Source: Mycolicibacter senuensis (GTDB lineage: Bacteria > Actinomycetota > Actinomycetes > Mycobacteriales > Mycobacteriaceae). Taken from it: a stretch of 64,000 nt of DNA. A model generated the notes under the pieces. That model was not told where the DNA came from and searched no databases. It saw nothing but the letters and a program-made list of their open reading frames with translations. Location: the NCBI RefSeq assembly GCF_002101885.1, contig NZ_LQPS01000016.1, forward strand, positions 62,001 through 126,000. Direction: 5' to 3'. This document shows, in pieces, positions 48,286 to 57,300 of this stretch (position 1 is the stretch's first letter; the number at the start of each line of letters is the position of its first letter). The position numbers and the translations under genes were made by a program.

Positions 48286-49632
48286 CTAGCCCTCCAGGAT
48301 GGCGGCCACGCCCTGACCCCCGGCGGCGCAGATCGAGATCAGCGCCCGCACCGGCTTGTTCTTCGAGGCGCCCTTCTTCGCCGCCTTTGCCTCGGCGATC
48401 TGTTTGGCCGCCTGCGCCACGATCCGCCCGCCGGTGGCCGCGAACGGGTGCCCGGCTGCCAGCGACGAGCCGTTGACGTTGAGCTTGGACCGGTCGATCG
48501 CGCCCAGCGCGGCGTCCAGCCCCAGCCGTTGCTTGCAGTAGGCCTCGGACTCCCACGCCGCCAGGTGGCACAGCACCGTCGAGGCGAACGCCTCGTGGAT
48601 CTCGTAGAAATCGAAGTCCTGCAACGTCAGACCGTTGCGGGACAACAACCGCGGCACCGCGTAGGTAGGCGCCATCAGCAGCCCGTCGGGTCCGTTGACG
48701 TAGTCCACGGCGGCCGTCTCGGAGTCGACGAAGTAGGCCAGCGGGGTCAGGTTGTGCGCGGCCGCCCACTCCTCGCTGGCCAGCAGCGCCACCGAGGCGC
48801 CGTCGGTCAGCGGCGTGGAGTTGCCCGCGGTCATGGTGGCGTCGCCGGCCTTGGCGCCGAACACCGGCTTGAGGGTGGCCAGCTTCTCCGGACTCGACTC
48901 GGGCCGCAGGTTGTTGTCGCGGTAGAGGCCCTGGAACGGGGTGATTAGGTCGTCGAAGAAGCCGCGATCGTAGGCGGCGGCCATGTTGCGGTGGCTGGCG
49001 GCGGCCAACTCGTCCTGGTCGACTCGCTTGATGCCCATCTTCTTGGTGGTGATCGCCTGGTGCTCGCCCATGGAAAGCCCGGTGCGGTTCTCCTTGTTGG
49101 CCGGGATCTCCACCCCCAGGGCCGCGGGCAGTTTGCCGACCAGTTTGAGGCGCTGCAGGTTGGACTTCGAGCGGCGTAGCGCCAGCAGCGTGCGGCGCAA
49201 CTCGTTGCCCACCTCCAGGGGGGCATCCGAGGTGGTGTCCACCCCGCCCGCGGCGGCCACCTCGTAGCGGCCGGCGGCGATACCGTCGGCGGCGCAGATC
49301 GTCGCCTGCAGGCCGGTGCCGCAGGCCTGCTGCAGGTCGAAGGCGGGTGTATAGGGCGACAGCGCCGACCCGAGCACGCATTCCCGGATCAGGTTGAAGT
49401 CCCGGCTGTGCTTGAGCACCGCGCCGCCGATCACCGCATCCAACTTCTCGCCGGCCAGGCCGAACCGGTCGACCAGGCCGCCGAGCGCCGCGGTGAACAT
49501 GTCCTGATTGGACGCGCTGGCGTAGGCAGTATCGGAGCGTGCGAATGGGATGCGGTTGCCGCCGAGGACGGCGACGCGACGGCGCGCGCCGGTGTCGGCG
49601 GGTGTGGGCTTAGCAGCAGATCCAGGTGCCAC
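48286..49632 (-). CDS. fadA2: Acetyl-CoA acyltransferase (thiolase) FadA2
   Basis: 448 residues (Rv0243 about 440). Thiolase with nucleophile Cys104 in FDLQQACGTGLQA, the GDATMTAGNSTPLTDGAS segment, EIHEAFASTV, His395 in SSLAAGHPFAATGGR, and Cys435 in SICAAGGQG. Carries out the last step of beta-oxidation, or the reverse condensation. GTG 49632 follows GGAGAG. Divergent from fabG4 with a palindrome between them (49701-49716); the same arrangement is found in M. tuberculosis. Confidence 0.9.
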   Translation of the reverse strand: MAPGSAAKPTPADTGARRRVAVLGGNRIPFARSDTAYASASNQDMFTAALGGLVDRFGLAGEKLDAVIGGAVLKHSRDFNLIRECVLGSALSPYTPAFDLQQACGTGLQATICAADGIAAGRYEVAAAGGVDTTSDAPLEVGNELRRTLLALRRSKSNLQRLKLVGKLPAALGVEIPANKENRTGLSMGEHQAITTKKMGIKRVDQDELAAASHRNMAAAYDRGFFDDLITPFQGLYRDNNLRPESSPEKLATLKPVFGAKAGDATMTAGNSTPLTDGASVALLASEEWAAAHNLTPLAYFVDSETAAVDYVNGPDGLLMAPTYAVPRLLSRNGLTLQDFDFYEIHEAFASTVLCHLAAWESEAYCKQRLGLDAALGAIDRSKLNVNGSSLAAGHPFAATGGRIVAQAAKQIAEAKAAKKGASKNKPVRALISICAAGGQGVAAILEG

Positions 49633-49700
49633 GATCTCTCCGTCTGGTGGTCGGGGCGCCCCGCACCGGCGGGGCGATCGGGGTGATACTACCCAGTATT

Positions 49701-49716
49701 CTTACTCTGGAGTAAG
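49701..49716. promoter_or_regulatory. fadA2-fabG4 operator, TTAC-N6-GTAA palindrome
   Basis: CTTACTC-TG-GAGTAAG, a perfect 7-bp inverted repeat in the 143-base divergent region. Its core TTACTCTGGAGTAA differs at only three of 14 positions from the site upstream of the TetR gene at 52707 (read on the minus strand). Confidence 0.6.
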
Positions 49717-49775
49717 TTCGTTGTCGACACCGTCGCCTGCACCAGGCACACGTCCCCACACGGAAGGCAGCTCAA

Positions 49776-51140
49776 GTGGCCCCCAAGCTTCCCTCGGACC
49801 TGTTGTCCCAGATCATGAACTCCGGCCCCGGATCGTTCCTGTCCAAGCAACTCGGCGTTCCGCAGGCCGAGACGCTGCGCCGCTACCGGGTCGGCGAGCC
49901 ACCGCTGGCCGGGCCGCTGCTGATCGGCGGCGAAGGCCGGGTGGCCGAACCGCTGCGCACCGCGCTGTCCGGCGACTACGAGGTGGTCGGCGACAACCTC
50001 GGCGGCCGGTGGGCCGACTCGTTCGGCGGGCTGGTCTTCGACGCCACCGGCACCACCTCGCCGGCCGGGCTGACCGCGCTGCACGAGTTCTTCACCCCGC
50101 TGCTGCGCAACGTGGGCCGCTGCGGCCGGCTCGTCGTGGTGGGCACCACTCCGGAGGCGACCGGCAGCGTCGACGAGCGGATCGCCCAGCGCGCGCTGGA
50201 GGGCTTCACCCGCTCGCTGGGCAAGGAGCTGCAGCACGGCGCCACCGTGCAGCTGGTGTACCTGTCGCCGGAGGCCAAGCCCGGCGCCACCGGCCTGGAA
50301 TCGACGATGCGGTTCATCCTCTCGGCCCGCTCGGCCTACGTCGACGGCCAGGTGTTCTACGTTGGCGCCGATGACGCCACCGCGCCCGCCGACTGGGACC
50401 GCCCGCTGGAGGGCAAGGTGGCGATCATCACCGGCGCCGCGCGTGGCATCGGCGCCACCATCGCCGAGGTGTTCGCCCGCGACGGCGCCAAGGTGGTGGC
50501 GATCGACGTGCCAGGCGCGGCCGAGGCGCTCAACGCCACGGCCGCCCGGGTGGACGGCACCGCGCTGGCCCTGGACGTCACCGCCGACGACGCGGTCGAG
50601 CAGATCGCCGCGCACCTCAAAGAGCACTATGACGGCAAGGCCGACATCTTGGTCAACAATGCCGGCATCACCCGGGACAAGCTGCTGGCCAACATGGACG
50701 ACGCCCGATGGAACTCGGTGTTGGCGGTCAATCTTCTTGCACCGCAGCGTCTTACCGAGGGCCTGGTGTCAAGCGGCAGTATCGGCAAGGGCGGCAGAGT
50801 GATCGGGCTGTCGTCCATGGCGGGCATCGCCGGCAACCGCGGCCAGACCAACTACGCGGCCACCAAGGCCGGCATGATCGGCCTCACCGATGCGCTGGCG
50901 CCGGTGCTGGCAGCGAAGGGCATCACGATCAACGCCGTCGCCCCCGGATTCATCGAAACCGAGATGACCGCGGCGATCCCGCTGGCCACCCGCGAGGTCG
51001 GCCGCCGGCTCAACTCGCTGTTCCAGGGTGGTCAGCCCGTCGACGTCGCCGAGCTGATCGGCTACTTCGCCAGCCCGGCGTCGAATGCGGTGACCGGCAA
51101 CACCATCCGGGTCTGCGGCCAGGCCATGTTGGGGGCATGA
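49776..51140 (+). CDS. fabG4: High-molecular-weight beta-ketoacyl reductase FabG4
   Basis: 454 residues, exactly the size of M. tuberculosis FabG4 (Rv0242c). It has a flavodoxin-like N-terminal domain (1 to about 200) and a C-terminal SDR domain (about 210-454). The SDR motifs are [31 protein letters not shown], the Ser in GLSSMAG, and Y-x3-K in [10 protein letters not shown]; it ends [13 protein letters not shown]. Reduces 3-oxoacyl thioesters with NADH. GTG 49776 follows GGAAG. HtdX begins two bases after its stop; the two act in successive steps and are co-transcribed. Confidence 0.93.
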   Translation: MAPKLPSDLLSQIMNSGPGSFLSKQLGVPQAETLRRYRVGEPPLAGPLLIGGEGRVAEPLRTALSGDYEVVGDNLGGRWADSFGGLVFDATGTTSPAGLTALHEFFTPLLRNVGRCGRLVVVGTTPEATGSVDERIAQRALEGFTRSLGKELQHGATVQLVYLSPEAKPGATGLESTMRFILSARSAYVDGQVFYVGADDATAPADWDRPLEGKVAIITGAARGIGATIAEVFARDGAKVVAIDVPGAAEALNATAARVDGTALALDVTADDAVEQIAAHLKEHYDGKADILVNNAGITRDKLLANMDDARWNSVLAVNLLAPQRLTEGLVSSGSIGKGGRVIGLSSMAGIAGNRGQTNYAATKAGMIGLTDALAPVLAAKGITINAVAPGFIETEMTAAIPLATREVGRRLNSLFQGGQPVDVAELIGYFASPASNAVTGNTIRVCGQAMLGA

Positions 51141-51141
51141 C

Positions 51142-51984
51142 ATGACGCAACCCAGTGGCACCAGGAACATGTTGCGCGCGGTCGCCGGAGCGCTGCCGTT
51201 CATTCCCCGCGCCGGCACCCTGCCGGACCGGTCGCTGCGGGTCGACGAGCTGGCCATCGACCCGGGCCACGTCGCCGAATACGCCGCGGCCACCGGGTTG
51301 CAGTACGGCAATCACGTGCCGGTCACCTACCCGTTCGCCCTGACCTTTCCGACGGTCATGTCGCTGGTGACCGGGTTCGATTTTCCCTTCGCCGCAATGG
51401 GATCGGTGCATACCGAGAACCGGATCACCCAGTACCGGCCGATCGCGGTCACCGACACCGTCGGCGTCGAGGTGCACGCGGAGAACCTGCGCGAGCACCG
51501 CAAGGGTCTGCTGGTCGATATCGTCACCGACATCAACGTCGGCAACGACCTGGTCTGGCACCAGGTGACGACCTTCCTGCATCAACAGCGCACCAGCCTG
51601 TCCGACGAGGCCAAACCACCGCCGGCCAAACAGCCCAAGCTGGGACCGCCGAACGCGGTGCTGCGGGTCACGCCCGGTCAGATCCGCCGCTACGCCTCCG
51701 CCGGTGGCGACCACAATCCGATCCACACCAGCTCGATCGGCGCCAAGCTGTTCGGCTTCCCGACCGCGATCGCCCACGGGATGTTCTCCGCGGCAGCGGT
51801 GCTGGCCAACATCGAGGGAGCGCTGCCGGACGCGGTGGAGTACTCGGTGAAGTTCGGCAAGCCGATGCTGCTGCCGGCCGGCCCGGGGCTCTACGTCGAC
51901 CGGGTCGAGGGCGGCTGGGATCTATCGCTGCGCAACATCGCCAAGGGGTATCCGTATCTGACCGGCGCGGTGCGGGCACTGTAG
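51142..51984 (+). CDS. htdX: 3-hydroxyacyl-thioester dehydratase HtdX
   Basis: 280 residues, the same length as HtdX (Rv0241c). Double hot-dog fold with the (R)-hydratase 2 signature in the C-terminal half: RYASAGGDHNPIHTSSIGAKLFGFPTAIAHGMF, with catalytic Asp190 and His195. Dehydrates 3-hydroxyacyl thioesters after FabG4 or hydrates enoyl thioesters in the other direction. Converges on the TetR gene. Confidence 0.92.
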   Translation: MTQPSGTRNMLRAVAGALPFIPRAGTLPDRSLRVDELAIDPGHVAEYAAATGLQYGNHVPVTYPFALTFPTVMSLVTGFDFPFAAMGSVHTENRITQYRPIAVTDTVGVEVHAENLREHRKGLLVDIVTDINVGNDLVWHQVTTFLHQQRTSLSDEAKPPPAKQPKLGPPNAVLRVTPGQIRRYASAGGDHNPIHTSSIGAKLFGFPTAIAHGMFSAAAVLANIEGALPDAVEYSVKFGKPMLLPAGPGLYVDRVEGGWDLSLRNIAKGYPYLTGAVRAL

Positions 51985-52080
51985 CCGGCACTCCGCCCGA
52001 CCGCGGATCTCTTCGTCGACGCCTTGCGCTCACCACGGCTCCGGCCCACGCCGCCCCGTCACGGCTTTGACCGGCCGGAC

Positions 52081-52707
52081 TTATCCCGCGGCGGCACTCT
52101 CGGCGCCGTCACGGCCGCCGGGCGCCTCCTTGAGGCCGCGCCAGAACAGATCGATCATCAGCTCGCCGGCCTCGTCGACGTCGGTGTCGCCCGTGCTGAC
52201 CCGGCTGGCGATCGCCTCGCCGGCACCGACCAGCGCGACCGCCATCATGTCGAAGTCGACGCCGGGCTCGGGGTTGCGGGTGCCGGCCCGCAACAGCCGG
52301 CCGACCAGCTCGACGATCCGCTCGCGGCCCTCCCGCACGGTGTGGGCGAACGCCTGCGAACTGGTGGCCTGCGAATACATCACGATCCACGACGCCCGGT
52401 TGGTGTCGATGTAGCGCAGGAACGACCGGATCGTGTTCCGCAACAGGTCTTTCGGGCTCTGCTCGAAGTCGATGCTGGTGCGCACCGTCTCGACGAAGCG
52501 CGCCAGCTCACGGTCCAGACAAGCCCCGAAGAGTTCCTCCTTGGAGCCGTAGTACAGGTAGAGCATCGGCTTGGAGATCTGGGCGGCCGCTGCGATCGAG
52601 TCCATCGAGGTCTCGTGATAGCCGTTGATCGAGAACATCTGCACCGCGGCGTCGAGCATCTGCTGTTCACGCACAGCCCGCGGTAACCGCTTACTGCCAG
52701 CTGCCAT
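52081..52707 (-). CDS. TetR family regulator (Rv0238-like)
   Basis: 208 residues from ATG 52707 (Rv0238 about 204). DNA-binding domain at about 8-60: LPRAVREQQMLDAAVQMFSINGYHETSMDSIAAAAQISKPMLYLYYGSKEELF. The C-terminal domain is a helical ligand pocket. A TTAC-n6-GTAA palindrome lies 41-54 bases upstream, and near-copies lie before fadE5 and between fadA2 and fabG4, so it probably represses itself and these lipid genes; an acyl-CoA ligand is likely by analogy with other fatty-acid TetRs. Lies 77 bases downstream of lpqI on the same strand. Confidence 0.85.
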   Translation of the reverse strand: MAAGSKRLPRAVREQQMLDAAVQMFSINGYHETSMDSIAAAAQISKPMLYLYYGSKEELFGACLDRELARFVETVRTSIDFEQSPKDLLRNTIRSFLRYIDTNRASWIVMYSQATSSQAFAHTVREGRERIVELVGRLLRAGTRNPEPGVDFDMMAVALVGAGEAIASRVSTGDTDVDEAGELMIDLFWRGLKEAPGGRDGAESAAAG

Positions 52708-52747
52708 CGCCTCGGGGTTCCTTCCGCGTACCTTCTGCGGCACGATC

Positions 52748-52761
52748 TTACCGAAGAGTAA
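52748..52761. promoter_or_regulatory. TTAC-N6-GTAA palindrome upstream of Rv0238-like TetR
   Basis: Minus strand TTACTCTTCGGTAA, matching the fadA2-fabG4 site at 11 of 14 positions. Placed between the lpqI stop and the TetR start, consistent with autoregulation. Confidence 0.5.
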
Positions 52762-52784
52762 CTTCGCGTCCGGCGATGGCGGTA

Positions 52785-53972
52785 TCAGCCGTGGCAGTGC
52801 GTTCCGGGTTTCTTGACCGCCGCCAACCGCGCCAACGAGGCGTCGATCGCCTCCCGCTTCAGCTCGCCGGCCGCCACGGCCTGCTCCAGCCGGTCCAGCA
52901 CCGCCGGCACCTCGTCGGTGGTGACCCACAGCGCGATGTCGACGCCGGCCTGCAGGCTTCGCAGCACCGCATCGGCGACGCCGTAGTGCTCGGTGATGGC
53001 GGCCATCGACGACAGGTCGTCGGTGAACACCAGCCCGGAGAACGCCGGGCCGTGATAGTCGGTGCCGGTGCGCAGCAGGCTGACCGCCGCCGGACTCAGG
53101 CTGGCCGGGTCCTCGGTAAGCCCGGGCACCTCCAGGTGTCCCAGCATCACCGCCACCGGCGCCTGGGTGACCAGCGTGCGATAGGGCACCAGGTCGTTGT
53201 CCTGCAGCTGCGCCAGCGGCGGCGTGGCCACCGCCCCGGCGGTGTGCGAGTCACCGGAGCCGTGGCCGTGGCCGGGGAAGTGTTTGAGCACCGGCAGCAG
53301 GCCGGCGTCACGCAGCCCTTGCGCGTACGCCCCGGCGTACTCGGTGACTTTGGCCGGGTCCGAGCCGAACGAGCGGTCCCCGATCACGGTGTCGTCGTCG
53401 GTGCCGGTGGCGACCACGTCGACCACGGGCGCGAAGTCGATGGTGATCCCCAGGTCGGCCATCTTGCGGCCGCGCTCGGCCGCCAGCTCGCGCACCTGCG
53501 CGACGCTGTGGGTGGCGGCCAGCTCCTTGGCGGACGGCGAGGACCCGATCAGCGAGGACAGTCGCGCGACCCGGCCGCCCTCTTCGTCGACGCTGACCGC
53601 CAGTGGCAGCGGGCCGGCGGCGGCCCGGTCTTCCTTGAGCTCGATCAGCGAGCCGTCGGTCAGCATGGACAGCTCCGTCCAGCTGCCGATGAAGATGCCG
53701 CCGACGTGATGGTCGGTGACCACCGCGCGCGCGTCGGCCGCGTCCCGGACCCCGACCATCACCAGCTGCGCGAGCTGGTCGCGGATCGGCAGGGCCGCCA
53801 GCTGCTCACAGGCCGGGTCAACCGGCGCGGCGGCTGTGGACGTGTTCGTCGGCTCCGCCTGTGGCGACGGCGCGGGTGTCTCGGCGCGATGGGAGCAGGC
53901 TGTCGTCAGCGCCGGCAGCAACGTGGCCGCCAACAGCAGACCGGGCAGTTGTCGAGTCAGCGATCGAGGCAT
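52785..53972 (-). CDS. lpqI: Lipoprotein beta-N-acetylglucosaminidase LpqI (NagZ-like)
   Basis: 395 residues (LpqI, Rv0237, 388). Lipoprotein signal with lipobox LTTAC (Cys26), then a Pro/Ala/Thr-rich linker to about residue 55. GH3 NagZ domain: VSVDEEGGRVARL, KHFPGHGHGSGDSH (230-243, with the His/Asp acid-base pair), and FTDDLSSM with the nucleophile Asp318. Cleaves N-acetylglucosamine from muropeptides for peptidoglycan recycling at the outer face of the membrane. The start lacks a strong ribosome site. Divergent from the small membrane protein gene. Confidence 0.92.
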   Translation of the reverse strand: MPRSLTRQLPGLLLAATLLPALTTACSHRAETPAPSPQAEPTNTSTAAAPVDPACEQLAALPIRDQLAQLVMVGVRDAADARAVVTDHHVGGIFIGSWTELSMLTDGSLIELKEDRAAAGPLPLAVSVDEEGGRVARLSSLIGSSPSAKELAATHSVAQVRELAAERGRKMADLGITIDFAPVVDVVATGTDDDTVIGDRSFGSDPAKVTEYAGAYAQGLRDAGLLPVLKHFPGHGHGSGDSHTAGAVATPPLAQLQDNDLVPYRTLVTQAPVAVMLGHLEVPGLTEDPASLSPAAVSLLRTGTDYHGPAFSGLVFTDDLSSMAAITEHYGVADAVLRSLQAGVDIALWVTTDEVPAVLDRLEQAVAAGELKREAIDASLARLAAVKKPGTHCHG

Positions 53973-54107
53973 CGCACCATGCTGTCACGGCCGGAACTAC
54001 GCGGCTCATGCGGCGGTCCCGCATGCTACGTTGGCCGTTGGGGTCGATGGGGGCGGTATTGCCGGTGCCCCGAGATCACGTCGCGGGATTGCGGAAGGAG
54101 CCAGACC

Positions 54108-54281
54108 ATGCCTCGGTTCGTGGTACCGGCGGCCATCAGCATCGTCGTCGGGGTGCTACTCGGTGCGGCGGCTGTCTTCGGCGTGACCTTGATGGTGCAA
54201 CAGGACACCAAGCCGCAGATAGCCGGGGGCGACCCGCAATCCTCGGTGCTGAACAGGGTGGAATACGGCAACCGCGGCTGA
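54108..54281 (+). CDS. Small membrane/secreted protein (Rv0236A-like)
   Basis: 57 residues, the same size as Rv0236A. AAGGAG precedes the ATG. One hydrophobic segment (residues 5-28, VVPAAISIVVGVLLGAAAVFGVTL) followed by a short polar tail (QQDTKPQIAGGDPQSSVLNRVEYGNRG). No cleavage motif of the usual Ala-x-Ala type, so it may stay as a membrane-anchored peptide. It always precedes aftD in mycobacteria as far as I recall, 49 bases before it here, and may assist AftD. Confidence 0.8.
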   Translation: MPRFVVPAAISIVVGVLLGAAAVFGVTLMVQQDTKPQIAGGDPQSSVLNRVEYGNRG

Positions 54282-54330
54282 CCTGCGGACGTCGTCGGCT
54301 TCCGGACGTTCGCAGACGGAGTTGCAGGGT

Positions 54331-57300
54331 GTGACGATGTTGTCGCGGCGCTGGCTGTGGCTGGTCGGCGCAATCGCGTTGGCCTGCAGTTTCATCCAGG
54401 CGCCCGGCCGAATCTCCCCGGACACCAAACTGGACCTGACCGCCGATCCGCTGCGGTTTCTGGCCCGCGCGGTCAACCTGTGGAGCAGCGAACTGCCGTT
54501 CGGTCAGGTGCAGAACCAGGCATACGGCTACCTGTTCCCGCACGGCGCCTTCTTCCTGCTCGGCGACTTCGTGGGGGTCCCCGGCTGGGTCATTCAGCGG
54601 CTCTGGTGGGCGCTGCTGCTCACCGTGGGGTTCTGGGGCCTGCTGCGGGTCGCCGAGACGTTGCGGATCGGCACCCCCACGGCACGGCTGATCGGCGCCG
54701 CCGCGTTCGCCCTGTCGCCGCGGGTGCTGACCACCATGGGTTCGATCTCATCGGAGACGCTGCCGATGATGCTGGCGCCGTGGGTGCTGCTGCCCGTCAT
54801 CCGGGCATTGGGCGCACCGGGTGGCGAGGCGCCGGGCCGCCCGGTCCGGGCGCTCGCCGGCCAAGCCGGGGTGGCGGTGGCACTGATGGGCGCGGTCAAC
54901 GCCGTCGCGACGCTGGCGGGGTGCCTGCCGGCGATCGTCTGGTGGCTGTGTCATCGCCCGAACCGGCGCTGGTGGTCCTTCACCGGCTGGTGGCTGCTGG
55001 CGCTGGCGCTGGCGGTGACCTGGTGGCTGGTCGCCCTGCTTCTGCTGGGCCGGGTCAGTCCGCCGTTCCTGGACTTCATCGAATCCGCCGGGGTGACCAC
55101 CCGGTGGACGTCACTGACCGAGATGCTGCGCGGCACCCACAGCTGGACGCCGTTCGTCGCGCCGAACGCCACGGCCGGCGCACCGCTGGTCACCCGCCCG
55201 GTGCTGATCCTGGGCACCTGCCTGGTGGCTGCCGCCGGGCTGGCCGGGCTGACCGGCATGCTGCGCCGGCAGCTTCCCGGCGCCGGGCGGCTGGTCACGA
55301 TGCTGCTGATCGGGGTGACCCTGCTGGCGGTGGGCTACGCGGGCGGACTGGGTTCGCCGCTGGCACCCGCCGTGCAGACGTTCCTCGACGCGGCCGGCGC
55401 CCCGCTGCGCAACGTGCACAAGCTGGAGTCGGTGATCCGGATCCCGCTGGTGCTCGGAGTCACCCATCTGCTGGGCCGCATCCCGCTGCCGGGCAGCGCC
55501 CCGGCGGCGGTGTGGCGGCGCGCCTACGTTCAACCCGAACACCACAAGGCGGCGGCGGTCGGCCTGGTCGTCTTGACGGCACTGATGGTCAGCACGTCGC
55601 TGGCCTGGACCGGCCGACTCACTCCGCCGGGGACGTTTTCGGACCTGCCGCAGTATTGGCGCGACGCCGCCGCCTGGCTCGACGAACACAACAACGGCGG
55701 CCCGACGCCGGGCCGGGTGTTGGTCGCGCCGGGAGCCCCGTTCGCCACCCAGACCTGGGGCACCAGTCACGACGAGCCGCTGCAGGTGCTCAGCGAGATC
55801 GGGGCCGGACCATGGGGTGTGCGCGACTCGATTCCGCTGACGCCGCCGCAGACCATCCGGGCGCTGGACTCGGTGCAGCGACTGTTCGCCGCCGGTCGCC
55901 CCTCGGCCGGGCTTGCCGATACCCTTGCCCGGCAGGGCATCTCGTATCTGGTGGTGCGCAACGATTTGGACCCCGACACCTCGCGGTCGGCCCGGCCGCT
56001 GCTGGTGCACCGCGCCGTCGACGGCTCACCGGGGCTGCACCGGGTGGCTCGGTTCGGCGAGCCGGTCGGGTCGGGCACGGTGCCCGGTTTCGTCTCCGAC
56101 AGCGGATTGCGCCCGGCCTACCCGGCGATCGAGATCTACCGGGTCGGCGACCCGGCAGCCGGAGCGAACCCGGGCGCACCGTATCTGGCCGACCTCGATG
56201 CGCTGCGGCGCGTCGCCGGAGGCCCGGAGGTGCTGCTGCGGCTCGACGAGCATCGCCGGTTGCGCGGCGAGCCGGTGATGGGGCCGGTGCTGATGACGGC
56301 CGACGCGCGCCGCGCCGGACTCGGTGCCCCGAGAAGCTCCGGGGTCACCGTCACCGACACGCCACTGGCCCGCGAGACCGATTACGGCCGCGTCGACGAC
56401 CACTCATCGACGCTGCGGGCCGCCGGCGACACCCGCCACACCCACAGCCGGGTGCCGGACTATCCGACGCCCGGCGCCGCCACGGTGTTCGGCGGTTGGA
56501 TCGGCGGCCGGCTCACCGCGTCGAGTTCGTCCTCGGACGCCACCGCGCTGCCCGACGTGGCGCCGTCGACGTCTCCGGCCGCCGCCATCGACGGCGACTC
56601 GGGCACCGCCTGGGTGTCCAACGCGCTGCAGTCGGCGGTCGGCCAATGGCTGCAGATCGACTTCGACCATCCGTTGACCAACGGCACCATCACCCTGACA
56701 CCCAGCGCGACGGCCGTCGGCGCGCAGGTACGGCGGATCCAGATCTCCACGGTCAACGGCACCACCACACTGCGGTTCGACCACGCCGGCGAGCCGCTGA
56801 CCGCCGCGCTGCCCTACGGCGAGACGCCGTGGGTGCGGATCACCGCGTCGGGAACCGAAGACGGTTCCCCCGGCGTGCAGTTCGGTATCACCGACCTGTC
56901 GGTCACCCAGTACGACGCGTCCGGGTACGCGCATCCCGTCGACCTGCGCCACACTGCGCTGGTGCCGGCGCCACCGGCCGGTGCGCGAGTATCCCAGTGG
57001 GATCTGGGGACGGGCCTGCCCGGCCGGGCCGGCTGCGCCGCGGCCTCCGGCTCCGTCCGCTGCGCCGCGTCGATGATGCTGGAGCCCGAGGAACCCGCCA
57101 CCTTCAGCCGAACCCTGAACGTGCCGCAGCCCATCTCGGTGACCCCGGCGGTCTGGGTGCGGCCACGTCAGGGCCCCCACCTGGTCGACCTGATCGCCGA
57201 ACCGGGCGCGGCGAGGGCCCGCGGCGACGCCGACGTGCTCGACGTGCTCGGGTCGGCATACGCCGCCGCGGACGGAGATCCCGGCACCGCCTGGACGGCG

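Noticed and set aside
52776..54107. Long rightward frame antisense to lpqI
   Set aside because: A high-GC shadow of lpqI; only its last 57 codons (54108-54281) are a real gene with its own ribosome site.
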